DNA of 62,250 bases from positions 1 through 62,250 of the forward strand of contig JBFKMV010000004.1 of assembly GCA_041629655.1 (NCBI GenBank). The letters run 5' to 3'. The stretch is from JBFKMV01 sp041629655 (GTDB lineage Bacteria > Acidobacteriota > Polarisedimenticolia > Polarisedimenticolales > Polarisedimenticolaceae). Each line of letters begins with the position of its first letter. The stretch's first letter is position 1. Shown one piece after another: positions 51,709 through 58,586 of the stretch. Made by a program: the position numbers and the translations under genes. The notes beneath the pieces are model-generated. The model saw only the letters and a program-made list of their open reading frames with translations, was not told where the DNA came from and did no database searches.

Positions 51709-52179
51709 CTAGTTCTCGTCCGGGTCGCGGTCGCGAGGCGGGAGATCGGGGCCGGTCGGCCGGCGGCCCCGCTGCACGGTATCCAGCCACAGGTCCAGGT
51801 CGCGGCGCAGCTCGTCCACCAGCTCGGTGACGACCGCATCGACGTGCGGGATGCTGTGCCGGAGCAGGGCGAGCGCCTCGGCCGGCGACAGGCGCGAGCG
51901 TGCCAGGGCGTCCCAGTCGGCCGAGTTCATCAGGGGTCCCAACGTGGCCTGCAGCCGGTGCTCGATCACTTCCCGCGCCTGCTCGAACAGGCGGCACCCC
52001 CCGGGAGGAGGGCTCGATCCGAGGTGCCGGCGCAGGTCGAGGCCCAGCAGGTCGACCAGCAGCGTGCGTCCCTCCGGCTCGGGGGCCGGCTCGGGCGCGT
52101 GTCGCGCGTCGCGGCGGCGCTGCGCGATCCAGCGCCGGAAGTCGACGACCCTGGCCGGCGGTTTGGGTTCTAACGCCAT
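51709..52179 (-). CDS. hypothetical protein
   Basis: 156 residues from ATG 52179 with GGGGAGACC upstream. The N-terminus is very basic and Pro-rich ('RVVDFRRWIAQRRRDARH'). The middle 'LFEQAREVIEHRLQATLGPLMNSADWDALARSRLSPAEALALL' and the end 'VDAVVTELVDELRRDLDLWLDTV' are amphipathic helices. There is no Cys pair, signal or known motif. It lies divergent from the XRE-TPR regulator gene across a 160-bp region with operator-like repeats, so the regulator may control it. I do not recognise a family. Confidence 0.55.
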   Translation of the reverse strand: MALEPKPPARVVDFRRWIAQRRRDARHAPEPAPEPEGRTLLVDLLGLDLRRHLGSSPPPGGCRLFEQAREVIEHRLQATLGPLMNSADWDALARSRLSPAEALALLRHSIPHVDAVVTELVDELRRDLDLWLDTVQRGRRPTGPDLPPRDRDPDEN

Positions 52180-52303
52180 GGAGCCGGTCTCCCCGGGATG
52201 GGAGCGCCGGTTCCGCGGCGGGACAACACGGCGACTCCTGGGTGTGCAACGTGTTGATTTACCGTGAGTTGCATTTTTGTATCCTTATAGATACTTAAAA
52301 AAG

Positions 52304-52332
52304 TTGTTTTTAGGATAAGAGCGCGGTATAAA
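52304..52332 (+). promoter_or_regulatory. sigma-70-type promoter giving a leaderless or near-leaderless mRNA
   Basis: TTGTTT (52304-52309), a 17-base spacer and TATAAA (52327-52332) lie directly before ATG 52340; a start of transcription seven bases after the -10 box would fall at the ATG itself. No ribosome site is visible. The surrounding 52265-52339 block is strikingly AT-rich for this genome. Nearby inverted repeats: TGCAAC (52245-52250) with GTTGCA (52268-52273), and GTATC-N6-GATAC (52279-52294). Confidence 0.65.
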
Positions 52333-52339
52333 AAAGTCA

Positions 52340-53500
52340 ATGCCGAGAAAGGCTTTGAAGACTTCACCGGCGTTGGCCCGCACGCTGCGGAGCCGGCGCC
52401 GTGAACTCGGGTTCACGCTCCGAGAGGTGGTCCGGCAAACCGAGCGGGCCGGCAACCCGATTCCCTTCTCCACCCTGGCCAAGATCGAGCAGGGCCGGGT
52501 CGATCCCGGGATCCGGCGGCTGCACCTGCTGCTGAAGCTGTACCACCTGCCGATCCAGATGGCGGGCGACGTCCTCGACCTGGAGGAGATGGCCGACGAG
52601 CGCCCGGCGACGCGCGACCCCGAGACGCTGTACCGCGAGGGTGTCGCGGCTTGGAAGCGCGGGGAGACCAAACGCGGGCTGGCCCACCTGCTGGCGCTGC
52701 GGGAGGTCGTGGGCGAGCGCCCCGAGGGCCGGCTGCTGCGGCAGCGTTCGCAGCTCGCGTTCGCCATCGCCAGCGGGTCGTTGGGCAGGTACCGGATGGC
52801 GCTCCAGATCGTCGAGGGACTGCTGCTCGACCCGATCGAGCCCGAGCTGCGGATCGCGGCGTACGTCCAGGCCGCCAGCGCATGGGACGGGCTCGGTGCG
52901 CCCGACGTGGCGCTGGCGTTCCTGGAGCGTGCCGCGCGCCAGCTCGACGCCGCGGACCACCAGCAGCGTGGCTGGGTCCTGCACAAGACGGCGGGGGTGC
53001 TGTGCGGCCTGGGGCAGCTGGAGCGCGCCCGAGCGGAGCTCGATGCCGCGCTCGCGTCGTACCGCGCGGCGCAGGACGACTACGGCGAGAGCCGGGTGCT
53101 GGGCCTGCGGGTCCGGCTCCACGAAACAGCCGGAGACCTCGGGGCCGCGCTGCGCGCGGCGCGCGAGGCGCACGAGCACGCCGCGGCGCGGGGCTACACG
53201 CGCCTGGCCCTGTTGCGGAAGCTCCAGCAGGGGCGGCTGCTGGTGGCGCTGGGCGACAGCGAGACCGGCCTCTCCGAGCTGCACCACGCCCTGGCCGATG
53301 CGTTGACCATCGAGGACCGGGCGGCCCAGTTCTTCGCGCACTACCACCTGTGGAAGGCCCACGTGCAGCTCGGCGAGCGCGATCGCGCGCGGATCGAGCG
53401 GCGGGCCGCCGAATACTTCGTGCAGTTCGTCGACGACGCTTCCGAAGAGGTACTGGAGATACGGCGCGGGGGGCGAGAGAGAGGGACGGGCGATGTTTGA
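52340..53500 (+). CDS. XRE-family regulator with TPR sensor domain
   Basis: 386 residues. Residues 10-75 are an XRE helix-turn-helix: 'LARTLRSRRRELGFTLREVVRQTERAG', 'STLAKIEQGRVDPGIRRLHLLLKLY'. From about 95 on the protein consists of TPR-like helical pairs ('ETLYREGVAAWKRGETKRGLAHLLALREVV', 'LGQLERARAELDAALASYRAAQDDYG'). An HTH-TPR layout is shared with RRNPP-type peptide-sensing regulators, but many non-peptide regulators share it too. Its promoter suggests a leaderless mRNA. The next gene, encoding a secreted protein, overlaps it by 8 bp, so regulator and exported product are coupled. Confidence 0.85.
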   Translation: MPRKALKTSPALARTLRSRRRELGFTLREVVRQTERAGNPIPFSTLAKIEQGRVDPGIRRLHLLLKLYHLPIQMAGDVLDLEEMADERPATRDPETLYREGVAAWKRGETKRGLAHLLALREVVGERPEGRLLRQRSQLAFAIASGSLGRYRMALQIVEGLLLDPIEPELRIAAYVQAASAWDGLGAPDVALAFLERAARQLDAADHQQRGWVLHKTAGVLCGLGQLERARAELDAALASYRAAQDDYGESRVLGLRVRLHETAGDLGAALRAAREAHEHAAARGYTRLALLRKLQQGRLLVALGDSETGLSELHHALADALTIEDRAAQFFAHYHLWKAHVQLGERDRARIERRAAEYFVQFVDDASEEVLEIRRGGRERGTGDV

Positions 53501-54227
53501 ACAGCGGAGCGGAAAACGGTCGGTGCTCCTGGCCCTGGCGATCGGTTTCGCGAGCGGGGCCATCGCCTCCGAGCCTCCGGACTCGGAGATCAACTTCGCG
53601 ACGGGCGACATCGAGTCCGTCGACACCATCGAGGAGAGCGGGATCAGGCAGATCCGTCACGTGACCGACCCGGGGCAGGGCGCCCCCGCCGTCGCGTTGC
53701 TGCTCACCACCAACCCGTCGGACGACCGTAGCCCGCGGATCGCGATCGAGGGCAGCGGCCGCGCCCGGGTGACGTGGTGGCGGGACGGTGCCGAGGACGT
53801 GGTGCTGCTGCGCACCCGCGACCTGCAGACGGGACTGTGGTCCGCCGAGCAGCGGGTCAGCGAGCCGGGCGAGAGCAGCCGCAACCCGGAGATCGTCACC
53901 GACGGCACCGGCATCTGGCTCGCGTTCGAGTACGACGCGCCGGGCGGCGGCACCGGCATCGGCGTCAGCAGCATCTTCGACGACCCGGAGCCGTTCCCGA
54001 CCCGGCGCCCGGTCGAGACGACCTCCTACGCCGGCGACGTGGACGTGCTGGCGCACGCCGAGGGCGGGAAGGTCTGGATCAGCTGGGTCCACAGCGCGAT
54101 CGACGTCGGCTGGTCGCGGTACGACGCGGCGACCGACACGTGGAGCGTGACCGCGCTCGAGTCGTACCTCCAGGACGACGTCGGGGCGGCGCGCGAAAGG
54201 ATACGCACGCAGATTCTCGGGAATTGA
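53493..54227 (+). CDS. exported beta-rich protein of unknown function
   Basis: 244 residues from ATG 53493. Residues 1-26 are a signal peptide (RSVLLALAIGFASGAIAS). The rest has regular beta-strand blocks with repeated Asp boxes ('SDDRSPRIAIEGSGRARVTWWRDGAEDVVLLRTRD', 'SSRNPEIVTDGTGIWLAFEYDAPG', 'GGKVWISWVHSAIDVGWSRYD'), like a single bladed propeller fragment. No catalytic residues are evident. Overlap with the XRE-TPR gene suggests coupled translation. A 176-bp gap follows without an obvious terminator. Confidence 0.65.
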   Translation: MFEQRSGKRSVLLALAIGFASGAIASEPPDSEINFATGDIESVDTIEESGIRQIRHVTDPGQGAPAVALLLTTNPSDDRSPRIAIEGSGRARVTWWRDGAEDVVLLRTRDLQTGLWSAEQRVSEPGESSRNPEIVTDGTGIWLAFEYDAPGGGTGIGVSSIFDDPEPFPTRRPVETTSYAGDVDVLAHAEGGKVWISWVHSAIDVGWSRYDAATDTWSVTALESYLQDDVGAARERIRTQILGN

Positions 54228-54365
54228 AGAACTCCGGCACCGGTGCGGGCGGGCCGGCGCGTCCGATCCCCGGCCGGTAGCGGTGACTCCCCCGCCGCGA
54301 CCGCCCCGCCGGTGACACGGAGACCCCGAGACGTCCTGCCGCGCCGCCTGCGGGAGCCCGGGTTG

Positions 54366-54371
54366 TATGCT
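54366..54371 (+). promoter_or_regulatory. candidate -10 box TATGCT of plsY
   Basis: GTATGCTGGG begins its hexamer 38 bases before the GTG at 54404, exactly as before 8030. Confidence 0.45.
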
Positions 54372-54403
54372 GGGAGGGTCCGGGGTGTCCGGACGAGGTT
54401 CCC

Positions 54404-55051
54404 GTGATCTCCGCTCTGACCATCCTGCTGGCCGGCTACCTGCTGGGCTCGGTGTCTTCGAGCCTGATCGTGGTGCGCCTGTACCGCGGGATCGACATCC
54501 GGCGTTACGGCAGCGGCAACGCCGGCGCGACCAACGTGGTGCGCGTGGTGGGGTGGCGGGCCGGGCTGACCGTCGCCGCGTTCGACGTGGGCAAGGGGTT
54601 CCTGGCGGTCTGGCTGCTGTCGCGTCTGCGCGTCGACGGAGCGTGGGGCGACGGAGACGTCTCCGCGCCGCTGCTGGCCGCGGTGGGTGCGGTGGCGGGC
54701 CACATCTGGCCGGTGTTCGCCGGCTTCCGGGGCGGCAAGGGGGTCGCCACGGCGGCCGGCGCGATGCTCGCGATCCAGCCTCTGGCCCTGCTGCCCAGCC
54801 TCGGCGTCGGGCTGCTGGTGCTGTTCGTCACCCGCTGGGTCTCGCTGGCCTCGATCAGCGCCGTGTCGCTGCTGCCCCTCGCGGTCTGGCTCCAGGCTGC
54901 GCTCGGCGACCGGGTCGTCGAGCGGCGGGTGGTCTTGGCAACGGCGGTGATCGCGGCGCTGATCCTGTTCGCCCACCGCGCGAACATCGCCCGGCTGCTG
55001 GCGGGCGCCGAGCCGCGGTTCCGCCGGGCGGGGGAGGCCGGCCCGCGCTAG
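54404..55051 (+). CDS. plsY: glycerol-3-phosphate acyltransferase PlsY
   Basis: 215 residues from GTG 54404 with GGACGAGG upstream. The three PlsY motifs are readable: 'YGSGNAGATNVVRVVG' (residues 35-50), 'DVGKGFLAVWLL' and 'GHIWPVFAGFRGGKGVATAAG' (99-119). Five hydrophobic helices fit the known topology. PlsY transfers an acyl group from acyl-phosphate to glycerol-3-phosphate in the inner membrane, the first step of phospholipid synthesis. The chain is slightly longer than usual at the C-terminus (AEPRFRRAGEAGPR). Convergent with the DUF2461 gene after 7 bp. Confidence 0.92.
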   Translation: MISALTILLAGYLLGSVSSSLIVVRLYRGIDIRRYGSGNAGATNVVRVVGWRAGLTVAAFDVGKGFLAVWLLSRLRVDGAWGDGDVSAPLLAAVGAVAGHIWPVFAGFRGGKGVATAAGAMLAIQPLALLPSLGVGLLVLFVTRWVSLASISAVSLLPLAVWLQAALGDRVVERRVVLATAVIAALILFAHRANIARLLAGAEPRFRRAGEAGPR

Positions 55052-55058
55052 CCGCCGC

Positions 55059-55799
55059 TCACCACCGCAGGCGGACCGCCTCGGCCAGGAACTTCATGAA
55101 CGGGACGCTGGCCCGGCAGATCCGGGTGTAACGGTCGAGCAGCTCCGGCGCACAGGCGGTCGCCTCGTCCAGCTCGACCAGCGTGATGAAGTCCTTGCGC
55201 TTGAGGTCCTCGATCAGCGGGTGGTCCGGATCGCAACCCCGTGGGGGGCGCTTGAGCGATTCACCGGCGAGCCGCAGCGGGCCGTCGCGGAACGCCTTGG
55301 CGGAGACGATCCGCTTCCAGGCCTGCGGGCGATCGACGATCGCCGCGCGGATGCGGGCCAGCGTGTCGCCGTCGGGATGCCAGATCCCCGCGCCGGCGTA
55401 GACGCCGTCCTGCCCCAGGTGCAGGTAGAACCCGGGCGCGTGGACGTCCTTGCCGCGCTCGTGCCGGAACTGCGCGGCGACCCAGGTCTTGTAGGGGCTC
55501 TTGTCGCGCGAGAACCGCGTGTCGCGGTGGATGCGGAACATCGAGCCGCCGTGCGGGCGCGGGTCCGCGGTCAGGTGCGTGCTGATCCGTTTCAGCCGCG
55601 GGCCGAAATCGGAGATGAACCGCAGCATCGGGTCGCGGACGTGCTCGATGTAGCGTTCGCGGTGCTTGTCGAACCACTCGCGGTTGTTGTTGCGCTGGAG
55701 CTGGCGCAGAAAGCGGAACAGCTCCGGCGAGAAGTGGCCGGGCCCGCCCTTGCCGGGCCGGGTGCGCCGGGTGCGCCCGTTGCTACGCCGCGTAACCAT
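55059..55799 (-). CDS. DUF2461 protein (TIGR02453 family)
   Basis: 246 residues from ATG 55799 (a GTG lies directly before it). After a basic N-terminus the typical start 'FSPELFRFLRQLQRNNNREWFDKHRERY' appears, then 'FRIHRDTRFSRDKSPYKTWVAAQFRH' and 'PGFYLHLGQDGVYAGAGIWHPDGDTLARIR', the three diagnostic blocks of this family. It has no signal peptide. Members are widespread and uncharacterised. It is convergent with plsY and followed by the multihaem cytochrome gene on the same strand after 56 bp upstream. Confidence 0.85.
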   Translation of the reverse strand: MVTRRSNGRTRRTRPGKGGPGHFSPELFRFLRQLQRNNNREWFDKHRERYIEHVRDPMLRFISDFGPRLKRISTHLTADPRPHGGSMFRIHRDTRFSRDKSPYKTWVAAQFRHERGKDVHAPGFYLHLGQDGVYAGAGIWHPDGDTLARIRAAIVDRPQAWKRIVSAKAFRDGPLRLAGESLKRPPRGCDPDHPLIEDLKRKDFITLVELDEATACAPELLDRYTRICRASVPFMKFLAEAVRLRW

Positions 55800-55855
55800 C
55801 ACGGCGATCTTAACATCGCGCGCCGGCGGCCCCGCGCGCGATCATCCGCGGAGCG

Positions 55856-58282
55856 TCACTCGCAGACCACGCCTCCCAGGTTCTGCGCCATGCCGCAGCG
55901 CGCCGCGTCGTCGAGACGCTCGGCGCCGAGGCTGTCCTCGCCGTAGGAACCCTGGTCCGCGGAATCGTGGGCCACGACGAGGAAGAACACGTCGCCCGGT
56001 CCGGGATCGAACACCGCGGTCCCCGACGTCCCGATGCTGCAGCCGGCGCCGGTGTAGGTGTACGACGCCACGCCGGCCAGGTCGCCGAAGTGGATCGCGT
56101 GGTCCTGGGCGTCGCAGCCCGGGGTGTAGGCGATCGTGATCTCGCCGCTGATCTCGTCGTAGGCGCTGACGATCAGCTGCTCGCCCGGCACGTCCTGGCG
56201 CGAGGCCTGTCCCGGGACCCCGGACGTGGAGCTGACGCTGACCGTGGTGCCGGCCATCTCGTAGGGCGGCGACATGCCCGTGTTCAGCCACGCGTCGAGC
56301 ATGTTCACCCCCTCGTTGCCGAGGAACGCGCTCAGCCCGTCGTTGTTCAGCCACAGGAACTGGATGTACTCCCAGCTCGTCTGCTGGTAGTACAGCCGCA
56401 CCTCCGCCGTGGCCGCGCCGCCCGGAATGGCGAAGTCGTTCTCGTCCCAGTGCTGGTAGACGCCTCCCGGGCCGGGGTCGCCGTACTGCGTCTTCGGAAC
56501 CGGAAGCGCGTTCCGCGTTCTGGCGTCGTCGTAGCGCATCCCGTAGGGCGGGATCCGGTTGTCGTGGGTCACCACGTTGTTCAGCACGAAGTGGAACGTG
56601 TGGTAGGCCTCGCCCGGCTGCTCGGTCCGCAGCTCGCCCAGCGTGTGGTAGACGGCGTCGGTCAGGCGGTCGTAGCCCAGCACCATCCCGTCCGGGTAGC
56701 CGAGGCTCGACAGCTGCGCGGCCCAGCCCTGGTCCATCCCCGGCTCGGCCTCGTAGATCACCGTGCCGTCGAGGTCGAGGATCGACTCCGGCTGGTGCGG
56801 GTTACCGTCGAGGTCGTTGACCGGGGGACGGGGGAGCGGGCCGTACGCGCCGTCCTCCCTGATCACGGCGCCCCCGCCGTCCTTCCAGATCACGTTCAGC
56901 CACATCCGGCGTCCCTCGGGATAGCCGGAGATCAGCTTGTGCCCGGTCAGGTTGGTCACCCGCACGCGCAGGCTCGCGCCGACCTGGGTCGCCTCCACCG
57001 ACCCGGCGCGCGTCAGCTGATCGGCCGCGCGTTGCTTGGCGTCGTTCATCGCGGCGCGCTTGTCGGCATCGAGTCCCCCGCCGAACAGCAGCGTCCCTTT
57101 GTCCTCCTGGTACTGGATCACGTCGGGTATCCAGTAGCCGCCGCCCATGTGATCGTGCTGCGGGAGGTCGGTGCGGACCGGCATGTTGTTCTTGTCGCAG
57201 CCGACGCCGGTGCGCGCGTACATGTGGCAGGTCTGACAGGTGTAGAAGCGCGGCGTGCCGTCCTCGTAGTCGGCGTCCAGGCGGGCGTCCCAGGCCCGGT
57301 GGAACGCGACGTCGGGAGCGCCGCCGACGTGTTGGAGCTCGGCCGGCAACGACGCGAAGTCGTTGACCCGGGTCGCCGGCCAGTTGCTGGACTTCCACTC
57401 GCTGAACGTGCGCTCGACGATGCCGTAGGCGTAGGGCGGGTTGTTGAACGCCGCCTTGCCGTCGACCGGCGAGCCCAGCGTGCCGCTGTAGCTGCCCGGG
57501 GCCAGCATCACCTCCTGGGCGCCGTGGTTGTGCGCCAGGTCCCCGACCGCCGGGTTGCTGACGTCGTGACAGGTCCCGCACAGCTCGGCCTGGCGGTGGA
57601 ACGCGGAGCCGTAGGCCTGGTGCCGCGCCTGGTGGTCGCCCTCGGCGTAGGGGCCGAGACGCGTGCCCTCGCTGTTGATCACGTATTGGCCGGAGCCGTA
57701 GTACGGCTCGCCCGTCGACGGGTCGTAGGCCTCGAAGGGCGCGTTCTGCTCCTCCACGGTTCCCGTCACGTTGACTGGCGGGTCGGGGTTGACCAGCAGG
57801 TGGCAGAACTCGCACTCCACCCCGCGGTCCTCGGCGGCCGCGAGACCGCTGCCGTCGGTCGGTGTGGAGTTGCCGTTGATCCAGCCCCCGACACTGTGGC
57901 AGCGGATGCACAGGTCGCCGGCCCCGCCGCGCTGCTCGGGGTCGCCGTCGGCAACGAAGTCCTGCTCGGCGATCGCCACGGTGGCCCAGAAGATCGGGTC
58001 ACGGCTGGCGTTGCCCATCATGCTGCCCTCCCAGCCGAACCCCGGCTCCCATTGCGGGTTGCTGGTCTGGTAGTGGCAGCTGCAGGCGCTGGAGTAGGAC
58101 GCGACCTCGCCGGGCTGGGTACCGGGCTGGTCGATCTCGGTCGGCACGCTGGGCGCCGAGACGACGAGCGTCAGCGTGGCCAGGAACAGCACGGCCGGCA
58201 GCAGCACGGCGGCGCGCTGCAGCCTGCCGGCCCGGGTAGGTGTGAGGGACGGGTTACTTCCGGATCCGCGTTTCGTGGTCAT
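55856..58282 (-). CDS. exported multihaem cytochrome c with one irregular haem-like motif
   Basis: 808 residues from ATG 58282. A basic start and 'AAVLLPAVLFLATLTLVVSA' (residues 24-43) form the signal or anchor. Regular CxxCH motifs lie at Cys125, 157, 235 and 349. At residues 67-70 the sequence is Cys-Ser-Cys-His (CSCH), one residue short of a haem motif; the codons (TGC AGC TGC CAC) are clear. From about 480 on the chain is beta-rich with no Cys until 'YTPGCDAQDHAIHFGD'. The layout of an N-terminal cytochrome c554/multihaem block and a long C-terminal beta part suggests an extracytoplasmic oxidoreductase or electron carrier; the substrate is unknown. Confidence 0.82.
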   Translation of the reverse strand: MTTKRGSGSNPSLTPTRAGRLQRAAVLLPAVLFLATLTLVVSAPSVPTEIDQPGTQPGEVASYSSACSCHYQTSNPQWEPGFGWEGSMMGNASRDPIFWATVAIAEQDFVADGDPEQRGGAGDLCIRCHSVGGWINGNSTPTDGSGLAAAEDRGVECEFCHLLVNPDPPVNVTGTVEEQNAPFEAYDPSTGEPYYGSGQYVINSEGTRLGPYAEGDHQARHQAYGSAFHRQAELCGTCHDVSNPAVGDLAHNHGAQEVMLAPGSYSGTLGSPVDGKAAFNNPPYAYGIVERTFSEWKSSNWPATRVNDFASLPAELQHVGGAPDVAFHRAWDARLDADYEDGTPRFYTCQTCHMYARTGVGCDKNNMPVRTDLPQHDHMGGGYWIPDVIQYQEDKGTLLFGGGLDADKRAAMNDAKQRAADQLTRAGSVEATQVGASLRVRVTNLTGHKLISGYPEGRRMWLNVIWKDGGGAVIREDGAYGPLPRPPVNDLDGNPHQPESILDLDGTVIYEAEPGMDQGWAAQLSSLGYPDGMVLGYDRLTDAVYHTLGELRTEQPGEAYHTFHFVLNNVVTHDNRIPPYGMRYDDARTRNALPVPKTQYGDPGPGGVYQHWDENDFAIPGGAATAEVRLYYQQTSWEYIQFLWLNNDGLSAFLGNEGVNMLDAWLNTGMSPPYEMAGTTVSVSSTSGVPGQASRQDVPGEQLIVSAYDEISGEITIAYTPGCDAQDHAIHFGDLAGVASYTYTGAGCSIGTSGTAVFDPGPGDVFFLVVAHDSADQGSYGEDSLGAERLDDAARCGMAQNLGGVVCE

Positions 58283-58586
58283 GAGAGCCCCCGCGCTTCT
58301 CGCTTCGGATGATGATTCTGTACAAACGGAGCCACAGTCGCCGACCCTCGTCAACGTTCGCTGGCGGATCAAGACCGTATGAATACTCCCTGGACTCCCT
58401 CGCTCCGGAACCGGATGCAGCGCCAACGCCGACCCCGGCCGTTCGGACGGAGCGTGGCAGTACCTCACGCGCGCAGAGGCAACGGGCAGCGGTGGACCGT
58501 GACGGTCCACTTGTCACTCCGCGTTGCTGCCGGAAGGCTACGGCGCTCCGGGAACGGAGTCGCGGGCGGGCGGGCGGACCGCTCGC
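58283..58586. other. 304-bp intergenic region with a 19-bp palindrome
   Basis: The gap lies between the start of the multihaem cytochrome gene and the stop of the kinase gene, both on the minus strand, so it must hold the cytochrome promoter and perhaps a terminator for the kinase. I see no gene. TTGACG occurs on the minus strand at 58356 to 58351, but no good -10 box lies at the right distance. The palindrome at 58492-58510 is listed separately. Confidence 0.5.
58492..58510. repeat. 19-bp palindrome GTGGACCGT-G-ACGGTCCAC
   Basis: Nine-base arms are perfect around a single central base. It sits 77 bases past the kinase stop (minus strand) and 210 bases before the cytochrome start. There is no T tract, so an operator is at least as likely as a terminator. 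Confidence 0.6.
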
